A stretch of 64,000 bases of DNA from Lachnospiraceae bacterium (lineage in GTDB: Bacteria; Bacillota; Clostridia; Lachnospirales; Lachnospiraceae). Below are positions 20,026 through 30,222 of the stretch, in pieces. The stretch is taken from the NCBI GenBank assembly GCA_015057275.1, contig SVEO01000001.1:62001-126000 (forward strand). Direction: 5' to 3'. The position numbers and the translations under genes were made by a program. The notes below the pieces were generated by a model. The model searched no databases and was not told where the DNA came from. It saw only the letters and a program-made list of their open reading frames with translations. Each line of letters begins with the position of its first letter. The first letter of the stretch is position 1.

Positions 20026-20586
20026 CTAATTATATTGATTCATCGCTTTTTGCGGCCCCTCAAGAATCATCACTGCCGCAGCCAAAGATGCTTTGTCCGC
20101 ACCTTCCCTCGCCAGTTCCTTATCCTCGCCCTGAAAATGACCGAGCACATAATCCGCCAAATCCATCTTTGGAGGCTTCTCACCGACACCAATCTTGATG
20201 CGCTTAAATGTCTGCGTGCCGAGATGCGCAATAATGCTCTTGATTCCGTTATGTCCGCCGGCGCTGCCCTTCGTGCGGATGCGGATTTTGCCCGGCTCCA
20301 AGCTGATATCATCATAAATAATAATCAGTTCTTCCTCCGGATCAATCTTGTAAAAATCGACGAGCGCCCGCACCGACTCACCGCTCAAATTCATATATGT
20401 CTGAGGCTTCGCCAAAACTACTTTCTCCGCGCCGATTCTGCCGGAACCGATGAGTGCCTTATGCTTCTTTGTATCCACGCCACAGCTCATCTTCTCCGCC
20501 AGCGCATCAATTGCATCAAATCCGATATTGTGTCTTGTCCCTGCATACTGCGCCGTCGGATTGCCTAATCCTACTATAATGTACAT
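20026..20586 (-). CDS. pth: Peptidyl-tRNA hydrolase
   Basis: MYIIVGLGNPTAQYAGTRHNIGFDAID, KPQTYMNLSGESV, GSAGGHNGIKSII. Confidence 0.95.
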   Translation of the reverse strand: MYIIVGLGNPTAQYAGTRHNIGFDAIDALAEKMSCGVDTKKHKALIGSGRIGAEKVVLAKPQTYMNLSGESVRALVDFYKIDPEEELIIIYDDISLEPGKIRIRTKGSAGGHNGIKSIIAHLGTQTFKRIKIGVGEKPPKMDLADYVLGHFQGEDKELAREGADKASLAAAVMILEGPQKAMNQYN

Positions 20587-20710
20587 AACTTTCTCCATTC
20601 TAAAACGGTCGTGATATCGCCGCATCCTTCTAATTGTCTGCTGATATTATACTTTATTTCCTGCCATTCATTCAATAGGAAAATAATTTTTTTGTTGGGC
20701 ACAAAGATAA

Positions 20711-20737
20711 AGCCGGGGACCTCGTGTCCCCGGCTGG
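20711..20737 (-). terminator. Hairpin downstream of small membrane protein
   Basis: agccggggacctcgtgtccccggct. Confidence 0.55.
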
Positions 20738-20748
20738 GTTTAAGCTGA

Positions 20749-20931
20749 TTAAAAATCTACATGCCAAGTTACAATAAGCCAAAAGATGGTAGCTGAAACA
20801 AATATAGCAACTGCTACAATTTCTGATTTTTTGGCTTTACCTTTTTTGTATGCAAATATTGAACGCACTAACCATACAAATGCTAATATAACTACACCAA
20901 CTGATAAAATTCTTATAATTGTACCTGCCAT
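20749..20931 (-). CDS. 60-aa membrane protein with two predicted TM segments
   Basis: MAGTIIRILSVGVVILAFVWLVRSIFAYKKGKAKKSEIVAVAIFVSATIFWLIVTWHVDF. Confidence 0.55.
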   Translation of the reverse strand: MAGTIIRILSVGVVILAFVWLVRSIFAYKKGKAKKSEIVAVAIFVSATIFWLIVTWHVDF

Positions 20932-21011
20932 AATATTTTCCTCACTTGTTCCAAACCTTCTTTATCGCTTTATGTGTTGTTATTTCTAATTCTTTAATCG
21001 CCACTCTTTAT

Positions 21012-21602
21012 CTATGAAGTTGCCGATGTTATTTTACCATTTTCCGTATATCCAATTGGTAAAAAACTGTGGTCAAACTCAACTTCATCTTTTGGTAGAG
21101 ATTGTAGATATATATAATATATCACTTGCTGTTCTTTATCTAGCAAAGCATATTCATAAGAATAGTCATCACCAAGCCGGGTTGCATAGGCAGAAAATCC
21201 AGCTTTTTCAAAATATTCATTACAATTAAATGCTACTGTCAAAATTCTTTCTAATTCATCATTAAATATCTTTTCATCCGTATACTGAATTCCCAAAAAT
21301 ACTTGAATCCCCTCGCCAAGCGGTATTTGCTCGTCATATCTGCAATAAAAATCTTTTACTTCTAAATTCTCAATTTCTTTCGGGAAGAAAAAGGAACCAT
21401 CTTCAAAGGTGCTATAACGGAATCCTGCCAGCTTCCATATCTCTGAATATTGCTCTGTTGCTGAATAATACTCCTTGTATGAAACATAGGAACAGCCTGC
21501 AATTAGTACTATCGTGCTAATTGCAAGTGCTAATCTAATCACACATCTTCTATTCATATATTCTTCCTCCAATCGAAACAGAAATAAACACTTAATCATC
21601 AT
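21012..21602 (-). CDS. Lipoprotein, candidate immunity protein of orphan RHS module
   Basis: Lipobox VLIAGCSY; immediately downstream of orphan RHS C-terminal module. Likely start MNRRCVIRL. Confidence 0.6.
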   Translation of the reverse strand: MMIKCLFLFRLEEEYMNRRCVIRLALAISTIVLIAGCSYVSYKEYYSATEQYSEIWKLAGFRYSTFEDGSFFFPKEIENLEVKDFYCRYDEQIPLGEGIQVFLGIQYTDEKIFNDELERILTVAFNCNEYFEKAGFSAYATRLGDDYSYEYALLDKEQQVIYYIYLQSLPKDEVEFDHSFLPIGYTENGKITSATS

Positions 21603-21669
21603 TTTTCTACAATATCTGTAACTAACAGATTGTTCAAAATGCTAATTATCCTTTCATAATAACCGTGTG

Positions 21670-22332
21670 TCATTTAATTAATTTAGTATACACAGTAGTT
21701 CCCACCACACAACCAATCGTGTAAGTTATCTTCGTACTTGAATTCCATACCAATTTAAAAATCCATGCCCTATTGTCATCACTATTTACCTCAATATAGC
21801 CCGCTTGATATACTTTGTAATTCAACCCTTCCCATTCTATATTGCACCACTTTAACACAGTTTGCATGGGCTTTCCCACATAATATGCTAACGCATGAAA
21901 CCATAGTTCTTGTGCAATTCTAACTGTATTCATTCCAGAATATTTTTTATTGCACCACTTTCCCGAACCATATTCTGCTAAAAACTCTGCGGCATACAAC
22001 ATACAAAACGTACGCGATAAAAATTTTGTGTTTACATTAACATTAAATCCCTTACTATTTTTCTTAAATCCAGCGTAATCTTCACACCAGTATCCATAAT
22101 AATCAACATTATTGACTACATTATTTTCACAATAAACAAACAGATTATAACTCAATACCGTGCCATTCGCGCCTAGCATCAGCGCCTCATCCGCATTCAA
22201 GAACCTACCAATCTCCGCGTCATAGTACCGGCTCTGCAGATAATACAGCCCCGTCTCCTCATCATAGTAGTACCCACGATACCTTATCGGATTGATACTT
22301 CCAATACTCTCTGCCAGCGTTCCGGAAACACT
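21670..22332 (-). pseudogene. Orphan RHS C-terminal (toxin-tip) module lacking the RHS core N-terminus
   Basis: Frame opens at homology junction 22332: SVSGTLAESIGSINPIRYRGYYYDEETGLYYLQSRYYDAEIGRFLNADEALMLGANGTVLSYNLFVYCENN..., then a unique C-terminus; internal ATG gives ORF 21670-22200. Confidence 0.75.
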
Positions 22333-22604
22333 TGAAAAACATCTTCGTTGAACATATTTATTGTTTCTAATGTAATATCAGAAATCATGAGCGTACACTC
22401 GTAATCTTCGTCCTCGTTTCCTCTGCAGCCCATTTCTTCGCAGTCAATCACTTGAACCTTACCTTCGACCACATTACACTGTTCATTAACTACATTATAC
22501 TTGATTTTCCACATGAATACAATGGCATCCCCAAATGTAAGAATAATCAATAAAACAATTGTGCCTTGTATAAATTGCCGAAGCAGTTTTCCAAGAAACG
22601 GCAT
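22284..22604 (-). CDS. Small membrane protein whose 3' end is out-of-frame RHS-derived sequence (likely truncated gene)
   Basis: MPFLGKLLRQFIQGTIVLLIILTFGDAIVF...; last ~16 codons (VFPERWQRVLEVSIR*) lie in RHS-homologous DNA in a different frame. Confidence 0.55.
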   Translation of the reverse strand: MPFLGKLLRQFIQGTIVLLIILTFGDAIVFMWKIKYNVVNEQCNVVEGKVQVIDCEEMGCRGNEDEDYECTLMISDITLETINMFNEDVFQVFPERWQRVLEVSIR

Positions 22605-22841
22605 TTTTTGTATGGTATATTTAAAAATTTAGGTTCCCCCTTAGCGGATCAATAATAAAAAATTCAAACCATCAAACGATTAAAAGTACAATGCCTATTG
22701 TCATTATGACCAATCGCTGATCCACAAATCCGGCATCTTGTTGATAAATTAATTGCATATGCTATCCCTCTCCTGTGTTGTATTATTTTAATTTAGCTCT
22801 TTCAGAAACATCGGGTGACATGTCATTCGTGGATATTTCCA

Positions 22842-23294
22842 TTACAGAATATCCCTCCAATCGTTTCTCCCAAAAATATCTGATACATACTTTCTTATCG
22901 GTCCGTAGGAATCACGCAACGTCCATCTGATAAACGCCGCTATTGCAACTGCAATTATAAAACCACCGAAATCAAATATTCCTTGCTCTGAAAAGCTTGA
23001 GAATAACATAAATGCAATAAACCACACCGAAATGCTTAGTGTAATTCCTACCCAGTAGATGAGCAGCCTGCTATCTTCAAGATATATGCCTCTCCACTCA
23101 GTAGACAATGGCAACCCACGTCCAACTACACCACACCCATTGTGATAATAAACCAGAAAATAATTACGTCTGATTTTAGAATAAAAAGCTATCCGCTCCT
23201 CATCAACATTATCCACCAATTCATCTGTCGTATTGTATATATCAGTTTTTAATTGTTCAAATTCTTCTCGTGTCATAGTTTTGAAATATATCAT
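22842..23294 (-). CDS. 150-aa membrane protein, candidate immunity protein for the full-length RHS toxin
   Basis: Starts 2 nt after RHS stop; two TM segments (LLIYWVGITLSISVWFIAFMLF, FGGFIIAVAIAAFIRW). Confidence 0.6.
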   Translation of the reverse strand: MIYFKTMTREEFEQLKTDIYNTTDELVDNVDEERIAFYSKIRRNYFLVYYHNGCGVVGRGLPLSTEWRGIYLEDSRLLIYWVGITLSISVWFIAFMLFSSFSEQGIFDFGGFIIAVAIAAFIRWTLRDSYGPIRKYVSDIFGRNDWRDIL

Positions 23295-23295
23295 A

Positions 23296-26200
23296 CTACT
23301 TTACCTTTAAAAATATAGGCACTGCATTCATAAGAATAGGAACTGCTCTTCTTGCAGACATTGTAAGCATCGAAGTAAATTTTCCTACTACTGGTGCCAT
23401 TGCAGGAACTGCTACACATACCACCGCAACAGCCGCTGTTGCTATATGTGATACAGCAAACTTAAAATTAATAGCAAAATAAGGTCCATAATTCTCCGGA
23501 GAGAATATTATGCATGCGTTAAAGTATGTCTCCTTCCAATTAATTCCAATCGCATAAGCAACACTTATTTTTCCACTTCCTTTAGAAATTCCAACATCAA
23601 AACTGTTTTCAGTAAACCCGAAACAAATAAGACCACTCGCGTTCGTTTGCCACGCTGTTGATACTATCACCTCAGCATATATTCCCAAGTATTTTGGTGT
23701 TTTTAGTATTGTTTTACTAAATCGACTATGCGAAACACTAACATTAATATATTTTGTTACTGCCCGGACAACCCAAGATTCTTTTTTTAATTTACTAATG
23801 CTAAGCGTTTTATATCCACTGTAATCAACAGAATTTACCGCATTATTCTCACAATACGCAAACAGATGATACCCTAAAACAGTTCCACTCGCGCCAAGAT
23901 AAGATACATCATCCGCATTCAAGAACCTACCAATCTCCGCATCATAGTACCGGCTCATGAGATAATAGAATCCTGACTCCTCATCATAGTAGTATCCACG
24001 ATACCTCAGCGGATTCACTGTTCCAATACTCTCTGCCAGCGTTCCGGAAACACTCACGTTGCCCCATGCATCATACTCATATGCTACCACGAAAATTCCA
24101 TTACTGTCAAGAATACCGATGATATCTCCCTGCAGATTTTTCACGTAGTAATACATGCCCTTGGTGGTTCCGTTCTCATAGTAGAACGCACTGACGGTTC
24201 CGTCTGCGCCGTAGTAGAAATACAGGCTGGTTGTGCCGTCCGACTGGTACACCAGACTGCCGTCGCGGTACATAAACTTTGTCGTCACGCCATCGACTGT
24301 TTTCGATACTCGGTAACCGTTCACATCATACGTGTACTGATAGACTGTTCCGTCCGCGTCTGTAATCTGCGACAGCATTCTGCCGCGCGTCCAGGCAAAG
24401 CGCATGCCGTTATAATACACACTTGGTTGGAAACTGCTATCATAAGTGATGCTGTTTCCGTTATACGAATTCAACAGATCCTTCCACATCGTGTTGTAAC
24501 CGTAGGTAATGATGTTGGTTGCCGTACCCGGCGCGCCGGTCGTGTAAGCATATTCTGCCACCTGCACGAGATTTCCGCCGCCGTTGTACGTATATACCAC
24601 CGTCTTATCATTCGGGTAGTCCACTCTGGTAAGCTGACCTGCCTCGTCGTAATGATACGTTACCGTGCCGTTCGTACCGTCCGCATAAGAGATGATGTTT
24701 CCGTTCGCATCGTAGGTGTAGGCCAGCGCTTTGCTAAAACCGTTCGTGTTGCTAAGAGTAATACTGCTTATCTGATTCGTTGTCTGCGTGGCAGAAACAT
24801 TTGTATAACCATAGATGGTATTTAAGATATCCGTTCGCTCGGTGGCTGCTGCTCCATGGGTAATTGTCTCGCCGTTCAATCGACCGAAGTTATCATAGGT
24901 TATCTTCTGCTCGCCATAGCCGCTAAGACCGTCCATACCATACTGTGTGATATCGTTTCCGTCCGCATCTGTCGTATACGTTGTTTGTGCATGCAGCTGA
25001 CTGGTTGTCGTGCCTACATTTTCACTTAACACGGATGTGTAGATATCACTCTCTTCTTCCGCACCTTCCTCTGCTGTCTCATCCGTGGTTGTGTAGGTAT
25101 GGTAATCGGCGTTTCCGTTGATGCCGCTTTCCGTTACCACATAGTTGCCATCTTCATCATAGGAATACTCCGTCTTACGGTTGTTGACGTAATCGTAGAT
25201 GGCTTCCGTCTCATTCTCGATTCCATACTTGTATTCAAACAGCACGGTGCCGTTCTGACTTTCCGCCACCAGCTGTCCGAAGTCATCGTAGGTGTAGGAA
25301 ATCGTCTGCCCATAGGCATAGCGGATGGAAGTTAACGGATAGCCGTCCTCTGCCGCCCCGTAGGTGTAGGTAATTAGGGTTCCCAGCGGTGTGCCAATGC
25401 CGGTCAACGCTCCCATCGCATTATAACTCATCGTATAGGTCACACCGTTTGCGGTAATCGTCTTTGTTCTGCCGCCGGCATCGTAGGTGTAGGAGACGCC
25501 CATCGAGGATGCTCCGCTCAGGCCGGTTACTGACATTGTCATGGATACGATACGTTGCATCGCATCGTAGGTGTAGTTTGTCTTTGCTCCCAGAGCATCC
25601 GTCACGCTCTTTAAGAGACCGGTATCTGCGTCATAGTCGTAAGTGATGGTATTGCCGAGTTCATCCGTCGTAGTTGTCAGGAAGTTCCCGTCTTCCGTGT
25701 AGCTGCTGCCGGTCAGGATGCTTATCGTGCCATCGGTTACTGTCTCCGAAAGTGCATGGTCATAATCATCATATGTGGTCTTTGTTACCACTCCGTTTTC
25801 GTCGGTGTACTCGATTACTCTGCCGTATTCGTCGGTAACGGTGGTATCTTCTTCCTCTTCCGTCGTCGAATCCTCGGTGCTTTCTTCCTCCTCAGCTTCT
25901 TCCACCACTACATCCTGATACGCACCAAACGCCTCCTTGTACAGCACGATGCCGTTAAAGTATGCATTCCCGAGTTCGTAATCATAGTGCAGGGAAATCT
26001 CGATGCCTGTGTATTCATACTCGGTCGTAAAGCCGTCCATCACATACTGCCAGTCTGTCACGTATGGGTTACAGTGAATCGTATAGACGCTGTCTTCCGG
26101 ATATTTCTCGGTATCCACGCCTGCGGCTCGGATGACTTTTGCCTGTATCGAGAAGTCCCGGTCATCTTTGATGGCAACAGAAGCTGCCTTTGCCCAGCCG

Positions 26201-29200
26201 CCGAAGGTAAAGCTTTCGCCTGCGCTGCCGGTGGCGGTTGCCGTCTGCTTTATGTACCTTGGTTCCTCTTTCTTTCCTAAGATACCGGCAGCTTTGCTGC
26301 CAACCGGATTAGAGTCCGAAGATGAAACATAATAATTGTAGTCAGAACCGGTTCTTTCTTCTCCATAATATTCCCAACCGGTCAATCCAAAGTAGTGGCC
26401 GACAAAGCTGGAATTGTTTAACAGATTTGCTTTCCCGAGATCACTTTTTTCCACCTGAATCGCATCTACCCATGCGGTACCACTCTCTGCCTCATTTTTT
26501 ACGCTTACGGTTGCATTGCCGTTATACCACTCTGTTGTGCCTGACACTAAGGTTCCGGTATATCTAATGCGCATGCTGATTCGCTGATAATCCGTTGTCC
26601 CCTGAATGCACGGCGACGCATCGATTACCTCGATATCCTCTCCGGAAACCGTAAGCGATACCCCATTCCCGCCTGTAATATTTTCTGTCTTTACATATGC
26701 GGAGATGGTATACTCAGCGGCTTCATATAAATATGCATTGCCATACACCGACGCTCCCGTGCCGAGCGAATACCCTCTGCCTGCGGAAAAATATGAGTTT
26801 GCCTCGTCAAGCACGGCATCTCCGCTTGTGTGAAAGCCCATCATCAGGTTCGTTGACGACTTCATCAAATCGGAAGTGTCCACTAACAGCTTTTCTCCGT
26901 CGTCCGAAGTGTCATAGACATTGAAAATTGCATAACCGGTATCATCATGCACCGCAGTCTGATTGCCTTCCGTATCAAACTGCATTACCAAGGATTTTCC
27001 GGTCAGGTTGTCCTGATAGGTCGTCTGTCCGACCTCATAGTTTACCGAGACATCCTGAAAAATTTCGCCATCCGTACCGAATTCCTGTATCCTGGCAACT
27101 CTAGTGCCGGCGCTGTAGGTAAGGTTTACGCCGTGGCCGTCGTTTTCCGTGATGCTGCTTAACCGGAAGTTCGAATAATCGTAAGTGATGCTGCTGCCAT
27201 CCGGATAAGTAACCTTCGAGAGGGAATACATGCCGCTCTGATAGTAGCCGTACTCATAGCTGACCGTGCTTAATACCTCATCCCCGGTGCCTGTGTAGGT
27301 GATGGATGTCAGACGGTTGCTTGTATCGTAGTTAAAGTGATATTTCCTGCCGGCACCATCCGTAATCATCTTAATGCGACGGCTGTTCTGTACACTTGTC
27401 GCCCCTTCGGTCAGGTAATCAATACGGATGACTCCCGGTTCGTCCACCAGTGGGGAGAGATTGCCGGTAGCTGTCACATCCTTTGTAATCGGATAATCTC
27501 CAACCAGCTTTACAATTCTGCCGAGCGTATCAAAGTAATATTTTGTTCCATCCGGTGCGATAATCGTCTGTAAGGTGTAATTATCATAGTCTGATACATC
27601 AACCTTTAGCGTATAGCCGGAATCACTCGCATCGACAAACACCGTTTCTAAGTCGGTCTCTGCGGTAATGTCCGCCGCTTCGATGGCACGCTCGAAGTAG
27701 ACAATACTTCCATCGTCCGCATAGAATTCATAAAAATCGGTTGTTTTGCCATTTACCGTTTTTGTAACATACTTTAACAGCATGGAATAATTGCAGACCC
27801 ACGCCATGCCGTAAGGTGCTTCTGCATAATGGCTGCCGATATAGTTTTTCGTCATGTTGTTCTGATTATGTAAAAAACCGATGGATACCGGCATAATCTC
27901 GCCGTCATAGCCCATGTCGGTGCGCTCTAAAATCGGACTGCCGGTGTAATCATTTAAATACAATGTACCGGCGCTGCCGAACTCCATCGTGGTATGGCTT
28001 CCATCCAGACGGTCCGCCGGCTGGTATTCCACTACCATGTATGGGAATTTCGTGGTATCAGAAGCATTGTCTGAGTAAAAAGTTGCAAAATTATTGCCCT
28101 GTGCTACCTTATGCCCGGCAATTTTTACCCCATAATTTGATGACAGTCCATAGTACCACTCATTATACAAGCGGGTAATGTCGTAGGTAACCATTTCGTC
28201 CGCGGACGATAGATCATGCTCATAGTAATCATATACCTCCGTGCCGACCGCCGGCTGATTTGCGTAGGTAATTTCATCTTCCGCCCAACTCTCCGTTACC
28301 TTATACACTGCGCTTGTAAAGCTGCCCGTACAGCTCTTTTGTGTCATGTTCAAGGTTGCAGATACAATGACGGAACCGGTCGGTACGGACGGTATCGTTG
28401 TCTTTACAAAAGCGCCGTAATCATAGTAATGATAAAATTTGCCGACCAGAGAGGTAGTCGCACTGCCAAGATTTGTACTTGTGTTCGTATTATGTACATA
28501 GGCATCGCTGACGGACGTCGACTGTACACTCTCAATGGTCGGGTCAATGGTAACCGGATAGGTACGCTCTGCGGCAGCAAGCCACGTCAGGTCCGGAGTA
28601 TAAGTAAGTGTGTATTCTCCCTTTGCGGTTGCTTCTAGTGTAACCTCAATCGCCTCACTGTAAGCACCTCCGGCATCAAACATGAATGGCGCTGGCAGGT
28701 AGTAGGTAACCTTTCCTTCTGCATCAAAAAGGCGTACGCTGCCATCCTGCTGCTTTTCTGCCGTCATACCTTCGGTTTCCATCGTATAGGTGTATGTCGG
28801 TACACTTTCCGGAATCTCACTTAATATAATGCTTTCCTTCACACCGATGCCGGAGAACTCATAAACGATATCCGTGTCGGCATAAACATCCCCATAGACA
28901 ATCTCCGCTTTTTGCCCTGCTATCTGCTGTAGTTGTACCACCACTTCTTCCTGTGTCAGTCCGCTTAAGCGGTAGTCTCGGGTATCCGCGGATTTTTCTG
29001 CTGCTGTTGCTTCCGCCGTCGCACTCATAAATAGCATTTGTGTCGCTTCCGACGTATCTGCACGTTCCACGCCTGCGGTTTCCTCTGCATCCTGTAAGGT
29101 AACCGTTACCGTATGCTCGCCGTCATTTAACTCGGCTGAAATCGTATTCTCACTTTCGTCATGCAAGACGGAAGCGAAACCATTTTCGTAAGAAATATTC

Positions 29201-29598
29201 CCCTCTGTTGTTGCTTCTGCGGAAACATTTCCCGGTAATTCTTCCCAAACATCATTGTCCTCGTCATAACGGTGCAATGGTGTTGCCATCGTAATCTGTA
29301 CGTTGACACCATCGCTGCGCTCGTATGTCTTCGAGTACTCATCGCGCAAATCGGTGTGTTCATACAAGATATAGACTTCCGTATCGGTGCCCATATCACC
29401 TGCATTTACGTCTGTACTCGTGTCTGTATTCGTATTTGCATCCGTCGCTGTTGCAGCTTCCATTCCCATGCTTTCATCCGTGGCTGCAATTTTTTCTGCC
29501 ACAGCATGGATAAAGGAATCCGGAAAAACGGTTGCAAATACAGTCACACAAAGCATCAGCGCTATGACTTTCTTTGCCGTGTTCCATTTCTTTTTCAT
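23296..29598 (-). CDS. Secreted RHS/YD-repeat protein with DNRLRE-like domain and variable C-terminal tip
   Basis: Signal peptide MKKKWNTAKKVIALMLCVTVFATVFPDSFIHAVAEK with SD aaggagg; many YD repeats (YDANGNIISYADGTNG, YTYDVNGYRVSKTVDG); RHS core end RYRGYYYDEESGFYYLMSRYYDAEIGRFLNADD. Confidence 0.93.
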   Translation of the reverse strand: MKKKWNTAKKVIALMLCVTVFATVFPDSFIHAVAEKIAATDESMGMEAATATDANTNTDTSTDVNAGDMGTDTEVYILYEHTDLRDEYSKTYERSDGVNVQITMATPLHRYDEDNDVWEELPGNVSAEATTEGNISYENGFASVLHDESENTISAELNDGEHTVTVTLQDAEETAGVERADTSEATQMLFMSATAEATAAEKSADTRDYRLSGLTQEEVVVQLQQIAGQKAEIVYGDVYADTDIVYEFSGIGVKESIILSEIPESVPTYTYTMETEGMTAEKQQDGSVRLFDAEGKVTYYLPAPFMFDAGGAYSEAIEVTLEATAKGEYTLTYTPDLTWLAAAERTYPVTIDPTIESVQSTSVSDAYVHNTNTSTNLGSATTSLVGKFYHYYDYGAFVKTTIPSVPTGSVIVSATLNMTQKSCTGSFTSAVYKVTESWAEDEITYANQPAVGTEVYDYYEHDLSSADEMVTYDITRLYNEWYYGLSSNYGVKIAGHKVAQGNNFATFYSDNASDTTKFPYMVVEYQPADRLDGSHTTMEFGSAGTLYLNDYTGSPILERTDMGYDGEIMPVSIGFLHNQNNMTKNYIGSHYAEAPYGMAWVCNYSMLLKYVTKTVNGKTTDFYEFYADDGSIVYFERAIEAADITAETDLETVFVDASDSGYTLKVDVSDYDNYTLQTIIAPDGTKYYFDTLGRIVKLVGDYPITKDVTATGNLSPLVDEPGVIRIDYLTEGATSVQNSRRIKMITDGAGRKYHFNYDTSNRLTSITYTGTGDEVLSTVSYEYGYYQSGMYSLSKVTYPDGSSITYDYSNFRLSSITENDGHGVNLTYSAGTRVARIQEFGTDGEIFQDVSVNYEVGQTTYQDNLTGKSLVMQFDTEGNQTAVHDDTGYAIFNVYDTSDDGEKLLVDTSDLMKSSTNLMMGFHTSGDAVLDEANSYFSAGRGYSLGTGASVYGNAYLYEAAEYTISAYVKTENITGGNGVSLTVSGEDIEVIDASPCIQGTTDYQRISMRIRYTGTLVSGTTEWYNGNATVSVKNEAESGTAWVDAIQVEKSDLGKANLLNNSSFVGHYFGLTGWEYYGEERTGSDYNYYVSSSDSNPVGSKAAGILGKKEEPRYIKQTATATGSAGESFTFGGWAKAASVAIKDDRDFSIQAKVIRAAGVDTEKYPEDSVYTIHCNPYVTDWQYVMDGFTTEYEYTGIEISLHYDYELGNAYFNGIVLYKEAFGAYQDVVVEEAEEEESTEDSTTEEEEDTTVTDEYGRVIEYTDENGVVTKTTYDDYDHALSETVTDGTISILTGSSYTEDGNFLTTTTDELGNTITYDYDADTGLLKSVTDALGAKTNYTYDAMQRIVSMTMSVTGLSGASSMGVSYTYDAGGRTKTITANGVTYTMSYNAMGALTGIGTPLGTLITYTYGAAEDGYPLTSIRYAYGQTISYTYDDFGQLVAESQNGTVLFEYKYGIENETEAIYDYVNNRKTEYSYDEDGNYVVTESGINGNADYHTYTTTDETAEEGAEEESDIYTSVLSENVGTTTSQLHAQTTYTTDADGNDITQYGMDGLSGYGEQKITYDNFGRLNGETITHGAAATERTDILNTIYGYTNVSATQTTNQISSITLSNTNGFSKALAYTYDANGNIISYADGTNGTVTYHYDEAGQLTRVDYPNDKTVVYTYNGGGNLVQVAEYAYTTGAPGTATNIITYGYNTMWKDLLNSYNGNSITYDSSFQPSVYYNGMRFAWTRGRMLSQITDADGTVYQYTYDVNGYRVSKTVDGVTTKFMYRDGSLVYQSDGTTSLYFYYGADGTVSAFYYENGTTKGMYYYVKNLQGDIIGILDSNGIFVVAYEYDAWGNVSVSGTLAESIGTVNPLRYRGYYYDEESGFYYLMSRYYDAEIGRFLNADDVSYLGASGTVLGYHLFAYCENNAVNSVDYSGYKTLSISKLKKESWVVRAVTKYINVSVSHSRFSKTILKTPKYLGIYAEVIVSTAWQTNASGLICFGFTENSFDVGISKGSGKISVAYAIGINWKETYFNACIIFSPENYGPYFAINFKFAVSHIATAAVAVVCVAVPAMAPVVGKFTSMLTMSARRAVPILMNAVPIFLKVK

Positions 29599-29765
29599 GT
29601 CAAAATCCTCCTTTTTTGATTTTCTATTTCGAGACCTGACAAGCGCATCCAAAAAGTGTACACTGATGAAAGCAGATAGGTCCCTATCATCAGTTTAAAA
29701 GGCGGATTTGGCGAATGCAAAGAATTTGCTCCCAAATGGCAAAAAGTGCTCCGAAATGTAGGACA

Positions 29766-29796
29766 AAAAAAGACAACCGAATTTCTTCGGTTGCCT
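29766..29796 (-). terminator. spoVG terminator
   Basis: Minus strand GGCAACCGAAGAAATTCGGTTGTCTTTTTTTGTCC. Confidence 0.8.
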
Positions 29797-29808
29797 TCCT
29801 TATTTTTC

Positions 29809-30093
29809 TTAGATATCTCCCGCGGCGGAATCCTCTTCCGCTAATACTTCGCGGTATTTGTCTAAAATAATCTTTTGTATTTTGCTTCTTGTATCTGAAT
29901 TAATCGGATGCGCGATATCGCGATATTCGTTCTCCGATGTCTTTTTACTCGGCATCGCCACAAACAACCCCTTGTCTCCGTCGATGACCTTGATATCATG
30001 TACTACGAACTCATCGTCTAGTGTAATCGATACAACAGCTTTCATTTTACCGTCCGAAGATACCTTGCGGACTCTCACGTCTGTGATGTTCAA
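29809..30093 (-). CDS. spoVG: SpoVG family regulator, probable TTG start
   Basis: (L/M)[57 protein letters not shown] before TTG at 30093. Confidence 0.92.
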   Translation of the reverse strand: MNITDVRVRKVSSDGKMKAVVSITLDDEFVVHDIKVIDGDKGLFVAMPSKKTSENEYRDIAHPINSDTRSKIQKIILDKYREVLAEEDSAAGDI

Positions 30094-30222
30094 TTTAAAA
30101 CCCTCCAAGCTTTTGCCACCCCGACAAAAACACCTGCTACTGTTCACACCCGAGCCAATCGCAAAGACGCCTACGCATTTTATCACCGCTTTGCGGCTAA
30201 CGTGCGAACTGTAACAACCATA

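Noticed and set aside
22679-22765. 28-aa minus-strand frame MQLIYQQDAGFVDQRLVIMTIGIVLLIV with an SD-like gaggg
   Set aside because: Could be a frameshifted fragment of an immunity gene, but too short to support as a feature
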